The translations under genes were made by a program, and so were the position numbers. Under the pieces are notes generated by a model. That model worked only from the letters and a program-made list of their open reading frames with translations, did not search any database and had not been told where the DNA came from. Positions 43,363 to 49,588 of a stretch of DNA of 50,536 nt are shown here, in pieces. Each line of letters starts with the position of its first letter. Position 1 is the stretch's first letter. Source of the stretch: a bacterium (GTDB taxonomy: Bacteria > Patescibacteriota > Saccharimonadia > Saccharimonadales > Saccharimonadaceae); the NCBI GenBank assembly GCA_030427525.1, contig JAUIBD010000006.1, forward strand, positions 1-50,536, read 5' to 3'.

Positions 43363-44196
43363 ATGACAAACCGGCCACTTTCATCGGCACCTCGCCCCCG
43401 CACTGCGGAGTTATACCGTATGGGATTTTATGCTGAATTTGATGCTATTTTGGAATCTTGCAGCGAACGAACCTTCGTAACGGATAGTGACCATATCGAT
43501 TTTCACAAGTCCGAGTTATACGCAATGCTATCTTTGCTTGTAAATGAAACCGCGCGGACAGCGCTAGAAATGCGTAGTGAGCGCGGCGAGCTAGGTCTTA
43601 TAAGCACAGGGAATCGCCAGGTAAATAAACTTCCCTCAAATGTAGGAATGGCAATGTTGCGCACTCTTAGTCAAGATGCTTCTACGACTGCAGATACTTA
43701 TAGAGAAGTTGTTGTGGAGTTAAGCCCGTTCCTAGCACATATGAATAAACTTGATAAAACAAGTCATAAATTTACCGGGCATATGATTAGTGGAGGCCTT
43801 CAAACTATGATTACACAGTTTGATAGCCTATACGACGACATCCGACAGGGTTTAGTACAGCCTCTTGAAGCAGACCAGGCTACATACTGGCGTATCCTGC
43901 TCGATCAGTCAAAGCTTGGTATTGCTGAAATCATCAGCGTCGATCATCCAGACCAAGCACACGACGAGTTTTATATGACAGCGCCAGATGGGACGGCACG
44001 ATTTTGTGCACATGCCATAAAACTAACAGATGGTGCAAAAAGTATACCGAAACGCGATACGATAGGCTGTCCGATTTCCTTTGAACCCGCCTTACTACGT
44101 GATTTATGGCAGTGGTATGTTGATTTAAAGACCTTACGACGCTCTCAGGCTCAAAGCAAACTTGCTACTGTGGTAACCGCTTCAAGCTTGAGCTAA
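43363..44196 (+). CDS. Unknown 277-aa soluble protein
   Basis: No family recognised. Features seen: an Arg/Pro-rich start (NRPLSSAPRPRTAELYRMGF), a long helical region with SELYAMLSLLVNETARTALEMRSERGE (read in part), and a C-terminal segment with FYMTAPDGTARFCAHAIKLTDG, then GCPISFEP and LWQWYVDL. No signal peptide, membrane helix or cysteine cluster. The 3' end overlaps fba by 4 bp, tail to tail, and its probable terminator lies inside fba. Confidence 0.6.
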   Translation: MTNRPLSSAPRPRTAELYRMGFYAEFDAILESCSERTFVTDSDHIDFHKSELYAMLSLLVNETARTALEMRSERGELGLISTGNRQVNKLPSNVGMAMLRTLSQDASTTADTYREVVVELSPFLAHMNKLDKTSHKFTGHMISGGLQTMITQFDSLYDDIRQGLVQPLEADQATYWRILLDQSKLGIAEIISVDHPDQAHDEFYMTAPDGTARFCAHAIKLTDGAKSIPKRDTIGCPISFEPALLRDLWQWYVDLKTLRRSQAQSKLATVVTASSLS

Positions 44197-45101
44197 ATCG
44201 CCTTGCCGGCGCTGCCAAAGGCGGCGATTTTTTCTTCTACCACTTTTTGCACCGCTTCATACACTGTCGGCATTAGTTTCACTACAGCATATTCTTTCGG
44301 GTTGTCGGCGAGTACTTTTTCAAGTGTGGTGCGGAACACGAACCGCATGTCGCTATTAATATTAATTTTGCTCACACCCACTTTGGCGGCTTCCTCAAAG
44401 TAGTGCAGTGGCGTACCGCTACCACCGTGTAAGCTAATTTGGCAACCTATCGCACTTCGAATATGTTTTAGTAGTTCGATGTCTAGCTCTTTTGGCACTG
44501 GGTATTTACCGTGTAGGTTACCGATGGCTGCGGCGAATGTATCAATTCCTGTTGCCTCTACGAATGCACGTGCGCCCTCTGGTGTTGAAAATGTTTTCTT
44601 TATTTCCTCATAGTCTATGTCTTCTTCATGCAAATTCGAGCTTCCACCAAAATAGTGGGGTTCGCTTTCTACTAAGGCGCCTGTAAACATAGCGTACTCT
44701 ACCACTTCTTTAGTCTTGGCAATAATTTCCTCTTCAGATGCATCGTGATTTGCTTGTGAAATGTCGATATGTATAAATTCGTAGCCAGCATCAATCGCCT
44801 TTTTACATCCTTCTACCGTCGGGCTGTGGTCGAGGTTGATGTACATTTCAACGCCGTATTCTTCCTTGTAGTTGTCTACCAGGTCGCGGACGTTTTCAAG
44901 CCCCATTGCCTCGACTTCACCATCGCTTACTTCTATAAGTACTGGCGAATTCGTCTTCTGTGCAGCGCGGGCAATTGCTATCAAGGTTTCTTGGTTGTCG
45001 ATATTAAACGCACCTACGGCAAAGTTCTGCTGGCGGCTGCGTTGCATTAAGTGTCGAGCCCTGGTAGTATTATCGCGAATCTGCGCTATGCTGTGTGACA
45101 T
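44193..45101 (-). CDS. fba: Class II fructose-bisphosphate aldolase-type enzyme
   Basis: Zinc-dependent aldolase for reversible cleavage of fructose 1,6-bisphosphate (or a tagatose/related bisphosphate). In 302 aa it has VGAFNIDNQETL, YINLDHS (catalytic Asp and zinc His), IGNLHGKYP (zinc His), LHGGSGTP and KININSDMR (phosphate binding). GatY/KbaY substrates cannot be excluded. It starts 1 bp after the transketolase C-terminal gene, with AAGGGAT as ribosome site, in the order tktN - pilin-like - tktC - fba. It supplies triose phosphates to gap. Confidence 0.9.
   Translation of the reverse strand: MSHSIAQIRDNTTRARHLMQRSRQQNFAVGAFNIDNQETLIAIARAAQKTNSPVLIEVSDGEVEAMGLENVRDLVDNYKEEYGVEMYINLDHSPTVEGCKKAIDAGYEFIHIDISQANHDASEEEIIAKTKEVVEYAMFTGALVESEPHYFGGSSNLHEEDIDYEEIKKTFSTPEGARAFVEATGIDTFAAAIGNLHGKYPVPKELDIELLKHIRSAIGCQISLHGGSGTPLHYFEEAAKVGVSKININSDMRFVFRTTLEKVLADNPKEYAVVKLMPTVYEAVQKVVEEKIAAFGSAGKAI
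44195..44233 (+). terminator. Intrinsic terminator of the 277-aa gene, inside the 3' end of fba
   Basis: AAATCGCC (44195-44202) pairs with GGCGATTT (44223-44230), followed by T through 44233. The stem therefore encodes the last codons of the opposing fba gene. The loop is long (20 nt) and GC-rich and may fold further. Confidence 0.5.
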
Positions 45102-45102
45102 T

Positions 45103-46098
45103 CTAATATCCCTTCTTGTACTGAGGTACTTTTTCTACAAATTGCTGTATTTTATGTGCCAATGCTTTGCCATCCAAACCAAACTGTTCTATCACTTCAC
45201 GCGGTGTACCGCTCTCACCGTAGCGATCCATCACGCCCAAGCGTTTCACTGGCACCGGCAAGTGCTCACCCAAGCATTCAGCTACCGCACCCCCCAGTCC
45301 ACCTGCAATCTGCGCTTCTTCGGCAGTTACCACTCGGCCAGTTTTTTGCACGCTTTTTAGTAGCGTGGCTTCGTCGAGCGGTTTTATGGTTGGTACGTGC
45401 ACCACTTCGGCGTCTATCTTGTGCTTTTTCAATATTTCAGCCGCTACTAGCAGTTCGTAGGTCATAGTGCCTGTGCCGCATAGCGTCACGTCTTTGCCTT
45501 CTTTTAGTACATATGCTTTGCCAATTTCAAATGGCGAATCAACAGTGCTAAATACAGGGGTTTTATCGCGAGCCAAGCGGATATAGCTTGGCTTGCCATT
45601 CTTAGCAATCGCCAATGTGGCCTTTTCAGCTTCCACACTGTCGCCAGGACATATCACTACCATGTTTGGCATCACCCGCATCAGCGCAATATCTTCTAGC
45701 ATCTGGTGTGTAGCACCATCTGGGCCAGTGTTCAGACCGGCGTGTCCGCCCACAATCTTCACTGGCTGATCATTCAAGGCAGCAGTTGTTTTAATTTGCT
45801 CCCAGTTGCGCCCAGGGCTAAATGCAGCATAGCTGGCAGTGAATGGAATCTTGCCCGCGCGCGCCAGGCCACTAGCGACTGTCACCAGGTTTTGCTCTGC
45901 TATGCCTACTTCGATGAACCGTTCTGGGAACGCCTCGGCGAATTTGTCCATCTGTACACTGCCCGTCAGGTCGGCGCACAGCGCAACCACGCGTTCATCC
46001 AGCTCACCCGCGTGTTTCAACCCGCGTCCAAACCCGGCTCGAATCGGCTCCATGTCAGGGCTATCATAAACCTTAGGTGCTAGTTTGAAATCACTCAT
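45103..46098 (-). CDS. tkt: Transketolase, C-terminal subunit
   Basis: The pyrimidine-binding and C-terminal half of a split transketolase (331 aa). It shows ADLTGSVQM, RFIEVGIAEQNLVTVASGLA with the catalytic Glu of IAEQN, FTASYAAFSPGRNWEQIK, and the C-terminal domain with CGTGTMTYE and EEAQIAGGLGGAVAE. The partner half is at 46501-47361; a pilin-like gene lies between. GAGAGGA, about 9 nt before ATG 46098, gives a good ribosome site. With rpe and rpiB it links pentose phosphates to glycolysis. Confidence 0.95.
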   Translation of the reverse strand: MSDFKLAPKVYDSPDMEPIRAGFGRGLKHAGELDERVVALCADLTGSVQMDKFAEAFPERFIEVGIAEQNLVTVASGLARAGKIPFTASYAAFSPGRNWEQIKTTAALNDQPVKIVGGHAGLNTGPDGATHQMLEDIALMRVMPNMVVICPGDSVEAEKATLAIAKNGKPSYIRLARDKTPVFSTVDSPFEIGKAYVLKEGKDVTLCGTGTMTYELLVAAEILKKHKIDAEVVHVPTIKPLDEATLLKSVQKTGRVVTAEEAQIAGGLGGAVAECLGEHLPVPVKRLGVMDRYGESGTPREVIEQFGLDGKALAHKIQQFVEKVPQYKKGY

Positions 46099-46099
46099 G

Positions 46100-46504
46100 C
46101 TAAATTGTCCTCTCTCCTTCGAGAATCTTTGCCTCCAGCAATGTCGAGCTTCCTGAGGTATTAAGGTATATTGTCATCTCAGGATCTCCGCCTGACAACC
46201 TCGCGCTATTCGATGATTTTGAGCCAACCAAATAGCCAGCGCTTCGCAAGTCATTCATAGTATTTTCTAAACTTTCATCAACGGTGTAGCTGCACCACTT
46301 ACTCGAGTCAACTCCACCTCCACCACATTGGCGTTTCGTTATAGTGGCTCTAAATTGAATCGCATCTACCCTATTCTCTATTTCTTTGGTTTTTTGACTC
46401 CCCATGAAACCGCTAATCACGTAATAGCCTATGAGAATCACGACCAACAATAGAACAACTGAGATGGCGGAAAATCCACGCTGTTTGCGCCCTTGAATCA
46501 TCAT
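46100..46504 (-). CDS. Pilin/pseudopilin-like protein lacking Glu5, inside the split transketolase operon
   Basis: A 134-aa protein with a type III-like leader: basic IQGRKQRG then F11, followed by an uninterrupted hydrophobic helix (SAISVVLLLVVILIGYYVISG, read in part). G10/F11 would be the prepilin peptidase site. Residue 5 of the mature protein is Ser rather than the usual Glu, as in some minor pseudopilins. The globular part has two Cys (CGGGG and WCSY) that could form a disulfide. It overlaps tktN as ATGA and ends 1 bp before tktC. It may belong to the pilus machinery with PilB; the position among sugar genes is unexplained. Confidence 0.6.
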   Translation of the reverse strand: MMIQGRKQRGFSAISVVLLLVVILIGYYVISGFMGSQKTKEIENRVDAIQFRATITKRQCGGGGVDSSKWCSYTVDESLENTMNDLRSAGYLVGSKSSNSARLSGGDPEMTIYLNTSGSSTLLEAKILEGERTI

Positions 46505-47361
46505 TCGTGCTCGCCTTTAATCTTTCCGCGAAGTGTACGCAGTTCGTGTAAAGCCTCTTTGGCCTGTTCATGATTTGGCGGCATGCCGTGCCAATGGTAG
46601 TCGTATTCCATAAAGTCCACGCCTTTTCCCGGAATTGTATGGGTAATTATCACACTCGGGCGGTGCTCTATCGCTTTTGCCATACCTACAGCGTCCTGGA
46701 TGCTCTCTATATTATGGCCATCGATTTCTTGCACGTGCCAGCCGAAGCTCTTCCATTTGCCCGCTAAGTCTTCCAGCGGCATCACGTCTTCGGTGTTGCC
46801 ATCAATCTGTATATTGTTACGGTCAACGAACACTACCAGCTGCGAAAGCTTGTACTTACCGGCGAACATAGCCGCTTCCCATATATTGCCTTCGTCTAAC
46901 TCGCCGTCACCTGTCACGCAGTACACAAAACGGTGATTGTCGTGGTCGAGATACTGCAACGAATACGCCACACCAGCTGCTTGCGAAAGTCCACTACCCA
47001 GTGGCCCAGAGGTGTTTTCAAGGCCTTGTAGCTTGGTGCGCTCAGGATGGCCTTGCAGCCGTGAACCCCATTTGCGCAATGTCATTAGTTCTTCTTTCGG
47101 GAAAAATCCGCGTTCAGCCATGACTGCATATTGCACCGGCACACAGTGGCCGTTTGAAAGGAAAAAGAAATCGCGCCCGTCCCATTCAGGGTTTTTTGGG
47201 TCGAGGTTCATTACATCGAAATAGAGCGTTGTTACTAGGTCTGCCAAGCCAAGGGGACCGGCGCTGTGACCACTGCCAGCTTCCTCGAGCATGCGAATAA
47301 TATCTTTGCGAATTGTATTCGCTTTTTCTTCCAGCTGTTTGTTGGTTAGCCGCCCACTCAT
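46501..47361 (-). CDS. tkt: Transketolase, N-terminal (TPP-binding) subunit
   Basis: The thiamine diphosphate-binding half of transketolase (286 aa). It has GSGHSAGPLGLADLV, the HCVP region, GPLGSGLSQAAGVAYS, and the TPP motif GDGELDEGNIWEAAMFAGKYKLSQLVVFVDRNN (GDG..N, read in part), then HTIPGKGVDFME. TACAAT (47377-47372) is 10 nt from ATG 47361, a very short leader. It heads the operon tktN - pilin-like - tktC - fba. Split transketolases are common in archaea and several bacterial groups. Confidence 0.95.
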   Translation of the reverse strand: MSGRLTNKQLEEKANTIRKDIIRMLEEAGSGHSAGPLGLADLVTTLYFDVMNLDPKNPEWDGRDFFFLSNGHCVPVQYAVMAERGFFPKEELMTLRKWGSRLQGHPERTKLQGLENTSGPLGSGLSQAAGVAYSLQYLDHDNHRFVYCVTGDGELDEGNIWEAAMFAGKYKLSQLVVFVDRNNIQIDGNTEDVMPLEDLAGKWKSFGWHVQEIDGHNIESIQDAVGMAKAIEHRPSVIITHTIPGKGVDFMEYDYHWHGMPPNHEQAKEALHELRTLRGKIKGEHE

Positions 47362-47371
47362 TACTGCTCTT

Positions 47372-47377
47372 ATTGTA
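47372..47377 (-). promoter_or_regulatory. -10 box TACAAT of the transketolase operon (very short leader)
   Basis: The minus-strand TACAAT ends 10 nt before ATG 47361. Confidence 0.45.
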
Positions 47378-47392
47378 GCATAGCCATAAGCG

Positions 47393-48037
47393 TTAAATAA
47401 CGCCGTGCTTGTTTATTTCGCCCACCAATTGTTTGTACGTCGCTGCTGGGTCGGTACTTTTTGCAATCGTGCCACCAACATTTAACACGTCAATACCGCC
47501 TTGGCTCAGGGTAAAGGCATTATCTACTGTCACGCCGCCGTCCCAGCCTACCTCAATACTCGGCTTAATCGCTCGAATCAAGCGCACCTTTTCCAGTTGC
47601 ATCAAACTAGCCTGACCACCGTAGTGGCCAAGATCGCCAGAAAATATCATCACGTGTTCAACCATTTCTATCAAACTTCCCACCGACGCAGGTACCGTAG
47701 GCCTCTGCAATGCAATGCCGGCTTTTATACCAGCGGCCTGCACTTTTTGCAGTGTCGGCAACAAATCTTCTTGCACTTCGGCGTGAAAAATAATCAAGCT
47801 TGGTTTCAGGGCTATCAGTTGGTCTACGTGTTCGCTGGGTCGAGCTACCATCGCATGAATATCAGCGTGCCAATTGGCAGCCCACCAAAGCTCTTTTGCG
47901 CTCACCGTAAATGTAGGCGCAAATTCTCCATCGGCTATGTCCAGGTGTACACGCTCGGCGAAACTCTGAATTTTCTCCATCGTTTGCTTGTACATATCAG
48001 CGTTTTCAGCTAGTACTGCCGGTGCAATTACTGCCAT
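47393..48037 (-). CDS. rpe: Ribulose-phosphate 3-epimerase-like TIM barrel
   Basis: Interconverts ribulose 5-phosphate and xylulose 5-phosphate. In 214 aa the metal ligands of RPE appear in order: VHLDIADGEFAP (His and Asp), ADIHAMV (His), and VGWDGGV (Asp), with LNVGGTI as phosphate-binding strand. The usual N-terminal ILSADF reads APAVLAEN, so it is a divergent member. It starts 3 bp after rpiB in the same operon. With RpiB and transketolase it completes the pentose isomerisation step. Confidence 0.8.
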   Translation of the reverse strand: MAVIAPAVLAENADMYKQTMEKIQSFAERVHLDIADGEFAPTFTVSAKELWWAANWHADIHAMVARPSEHVDQLIALKPSLIIFHAEVQEDLLPTLQKVQAAGIKAGIALQRPTVPASVGSLIEMVEHVMIFSGDLGHYGGQASLMQLEKVRLIRAIKPSIEVGWDGGVTVDNAFTLSQGGIDVLNVGGTIAKSTDPAATYKQLVGEINKHGVI

Positions 48038-48040
48038 ATG

Positions 48041-48496
48041 CTATGCAAGCTCGTCTAACTGCGCGTTGCGGCGCTTAAATCTGGCGGCTCCGGCAAATTC
48101 TGTATTGAGCCAGGTTTCTAATATGCCTTCCCACAATGCTTCATCGTCTTCTACCACCCGAGCTGGCAAACACAGCACATTGCTATTGTTGTCGTTGCGG
48201 CATTCTTTGGCTTCAAATGCATCCCATATCACTGCGGCGCGTATACCACGAAAGCGGTTTGCTGCCATAGCCATACCCTGGCCGCCGGTACATATCAGAA
48301 TCGCGCGTGGATCGTCTTTTTCCTCCTCGCCCAGCACTTTCAAAGCAGCGAGCTGCGCGAATTCAGGAAAATCGTCTTTTGGGTCGAGCTCTTTGTCGCC
48401 CACATCTTCTACTTCATAGCCGTGTTTTGCCAAATACGCGAAGATTTTCTCTTTTAGGTAAAAGCCACCGTGATCCGCACCCAAGAATAGTTTCAT
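48041..48496 (-). CDS. rpiB: Ribose-5-phosphate isomerase B (RpiB/LacAB family)
   Basis: Isomerises ribose and ribulose 5-phosphate. The 151-aa protein has LGADHGGFYLKEKI, the catalytic Cys in ICTGGQGMAMAANR (CGTGIGM in relatives), GIRAAVIWDAFEAKE and NDNNSNVL. The last motif is HNNANVL in classical RpiB, so the ring-opening His is Asp here; a related sugar isomerase is therefore possible. A consensus-like promoter (TTTACA-17-TATACT) lies just upstream, with the -10 only 7 nt from ATG. It is the first gene of rpiB-rpe. The cassette region starts behind it. Confidence 0.85.
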   Translation of the reverse strand: MKLFLGADHGGFYLKEKIFAYLAKHGYEVEDVGDKELDPKDDFPEFAQLAALKVLGEEEKDDPRAILICTGGQGMAMAANRFRGIRAAVIWDAFEAKECRNDNNSNVLCLPARVVEDDEALWEGILETWLNTEFAGAARFKRRNAQLDELA

Positions 48497-48503
48497 ATTT
48501 CTT

Positions 48504-48532
48504 AGTATACGACCTCATAAAAGTGATGTAAA
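48504..48532 (-). promoter_or_regulatory. rpiB promoter (TTTACA-17-TATACT), leaderless
   Basis: Minus-strand -35 TTTACA (48532-48527) and -10 TATACT (48509-48504) with 17-nt spacing. The -10 ends 7 nt before ATG 48496. It is back-to-back with the cassette 1 promoter (-35 at 48546). Confidence 0.65.
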
Positions 48533-48545
48533 GCTTATGGTTATA

Positions 48546-48574
48546 TTGACTAATCGTAGTTTTTGTGCTATAAT
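48546..48574 (+). promoter_or_regulatory. Cassette 1 promoter (TTGACT-17-TATAAT)
   Basis: -35 TTGACT at 48546-48551, 17-nt spacer, -10 TATAAT at 48569-48574. The -10 and its surroundings belong to a 23-bp block (48566-48588) repeated exactly at 49075-49097. Transcription should start near 48581. Confidence 0.85.
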
Positions 48575-48588
48575 GAAAAGATAGGCTT
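48566..48588 (+). repeat. Cassette promoter repeat, copy 1 (23 bp)
   Basis: An identical 23-bp copy is at 49075-49097: it begins TGC, includes TATAAT and continues through GAAAAGATAGGCTT. Its AT-rich base composition contrasts with the GC-rich gene it serves. Confidence 0.9.
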
Positions 48589-48597
48589 CACTTTGAA

Positions 48598-48631
48598 CGA
48601 TCACCATCGACACGAGGTGCAGCCTGCACCT
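48598..48631 (+). promoter_or_regulatory. Structured leader of cassette 1 (two hairpins)
   Basis: First a small stem CGAT-CACC-ATCG (48598-48609), then a strong stem AGGTGCA-GCC-TGCACCT (48615-48631). The Shine-Dalgarno GAAGGA follows at 48642-48647, before ATG 48657. Cassette 2 has a matching pair of hairpins at corresponding places. Confidence 0.6.
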
Positions 48632-48656
48632 CAGAACCTGCGAAGGATACCCCGCC

Positions 48657-48959
48657 ATGAGCTCAAGCCGTGTCCAAAGCGTCCTAACGTACCTGGGCGA
48701 CACGGATATCACGCGTAAGGTCGTCTCGAAGAGCGACTCCGGCAACACCATCCGCGCACTCAGCGCCCGCCACAACAGGCTGCGCGAGCGCGGCAACGAC
48801 ATGAGCTGGCGCGACTACTGGCTGCGTCTGGTGCGCGCCGAACACCTTCTCGATGGTGCGCGGCGTGCGCACACGCAAGAGCACTACAAGAAGGCGCGCC
48901 GAATGGCGAGGCGAGGCATCAAGCTCTGCGAGCAGATCACGCTCTCGCCCACGCCCTGA
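48657..48959 (+). CDS. Cassette 1 protein: small basic helical protein, unknown
   Basis: A 100-aa Arg-rich protein with no family I recognise. Nearly every codon ends in G or C, unlike the surrounding genes, which points to foreign origin or separate selection. The C-terminal half (about 58-93: YWLRLVRAEHLLDG, then HYKKARRMARRGIKLCE) looks like a TPR-like helical pair with a positive face that could bind nucleic acid; this is inference. A good Shine-Dalgarno (GAAGGA) is 9 nt before ATG. The stop codon TGA is already part of the shared 3' repeat. It lies antisense to the direction of gap and rpiB. Confidence 0.7.
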   Translation: MSSSRVQSVLTYLGDTDITRKVVSKSDSGNTIRALSARHNRLRERGNDMSWRDYWLRLVRAEHLLDGARRAHTQEHYKKARRMARRGIKLCEQITLSPTP

Positions 48960-49009
48960 GGTGCGACGGGCTCCGTGGGACACCGTCCCGCGGAGCCCGC
49001 GCTTCAAAG
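48956..49009 (+). repeat. Cassette 3' hairpin repeat, copy 1 (54 bp)
   Basis: Matches 49529-49582 over 54 bp with three mismatches. It contains an inverted repeat GGGCTCCGTGGGAC (48968-48981), loop ACC, GTCCCGCGGAGCCC (48985-48998), a 14-bp stem with one G-T pair, extended by one C-G. No T-tract follows directly. It may act as a terminator stem, RNA stabiliser or recombination site. Confidence 0.85.
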
Positions 49010-49011
49010 TT

Positions 49012-49036
49012 ACACCCAAGCAGGTTGTTTATTTTT
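49012..49036 (+). terminator. Weak AT-rich terminator after cassette 1
   Basis: ACACC (49012-49016) can pair with GG(T)TGT (49023-49028, one bulged T), followed by a T-rich stretch to 49036. It corresponds to the better terminator after cassette 2 (both contain CACCCAAG) and looks like a decayed copy. Confidence 0.4.
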
Positions 49037-49054
49037 ATCATAGCACTTGATATA

Positions 49055-49083
49055 TTGACTTTTTATACCATTTATGCTATAAT
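49055..49083 (+). promoter_or_regulatory. Cassette 2 promoter (TTGACT-17-TATAAT)
   Basis: -35 TTGACT at 49055-49060, 17-nt spacer of different sequence from cassette 1, -10 TATAAT at 49078-49083. The distance to the cassette 1 promoter is 509 bp. Confidence 0.85.
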
Positions 49084-49097
49084 GAAAAGATAGGCTT
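49075..49097 (+). repeat. Cassette promoter repeat, copy 2 (23 bp)
   Basis: Identical to 48566-48588, covering the -10 box and the first transcribed bases. Confidence 0.9.
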
Positions 49098-49102
49098 ACC
49101 TC

Positions 49103-49139
49103 TCTATACATCTACATAGATCGAGGTGCGCCTGCACCT
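49103..49139 (+). promoter_or_regulatory. Structured leader of cassette 2 (two hairpins)
   Basis: TCTAT (49103-49107) pairs with ATAGA (49116-49120); then AGGTGC (49124-49129), loop GCCT, GCACCT (49134-49139). The first stem differs in sequence from that of cassette 1 yet still pairs; the second is nearly the same. A weak GGAAAG lies before ATG 49160. Confidence 0.6.
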
Positions 49140-49159
49140 TAGATCGGAAAGTTGACCCC

Positions 49160-49522
49160 ATGTTGTTCAACCTGATGCTCATCAGCGGCATGGTCCTGAC
49201 GGTGGTTCTTCCCGGAGTGGCGTTGTTGGCGATCGTGTACAACTATCGCGGCCGCTTCAAGTTCATGCTCGCCGCCTTGGCGATCACGCTCACCGGGAAC
49301 CTCGAGATCATCGTCTGGGCGTACGCCGCTCTCACGAAGCCGGACTGGACGATCAACAACCCACCGGCGCTCGCGCTGGTCACAACATTGATCCTCAGCG
49401 CAGATCTCGTGGTGCTCGTGCTGTTCTGCAGCCCGCAACTGAACGCACTCTACGAGAAGCGGCACCCCGTGACGTTCCCCAACATCGACCGCGTCTACTC
49501 AGTCAAGCCGCCCGACAGCTGA
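49160..49522 (+). CDS. Cassette 2 protein: small three-helix membrane protein, unknown
   Basis: A 120-aa protein with three predicted membrane helices (about 5-27, 34-58 and 70-92), a short basic loop (NYRGRFKF) between the first two, and a polar C-terminal tail (about 93-120, YEKRHPVTFPNIDRVYSVKPPDS, read in part). No named family. Codons end mostly in G or C, as in cassette 1 and unlike gap and rpiB. The leader and 3' hairpin are shared with cassette 1 while the protein is unrelated. The long open frame on the opposite strand is a by-product of the GC-rich codons. Confidence 0.7.
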   Translation: MLFNLMLISGMVLTVVLPGVALLAIVYNYRGRFKFMLAALAITLTGNLEIIVWAYAALTKPDWTINNPPALALVTTLILSADLVVLVLFCSPQLNALYEKRHPVTFPNIDRVYSVKPPDS

Positions 49523-49528
49523 CCACTT

Positions 49529-49582
49529 CTGAGATGCGACGGGCTCCGCGGGACATCGTCCCGCGGAGCCCGCGCTTCAAAG
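49529..49582 (+). repeat. Cassette 3' hairpin repeat, copy 2 (54 bp)
   Basis: 51 of 54 positions match 48956-49009. The inverted repeat GGGCTCCGCGGGAC (49541-49554), loop ATC, GTCCCGCGGAGCCC (49558-49571) is perfect over 14 bp, so the mismatch of copy 1 (G-T pair) is a fully paired C-G here. Confidence 0.85.
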
Positions 49583-49588
49583 ATATTT

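Noticed and set aside
48684-49465. Long minus-strand open frames (111 aa and 108 aa) opposite both cassette genes
   Set aside because: Reverse frames of GC-rich genes stay open by chance. The plus-strand frames have promoters, leaders and plausible ribosome sites; the minus frames do not.
48657-49522. Toxin-antitoxin pair made of the two cassette proteins
   Set aside because: Each gene has its own promoter and terminator elements and they are about 200 bp apart; TA pairs are normally one tight operon. Neither protein resembles a known toxin or antitoxin.
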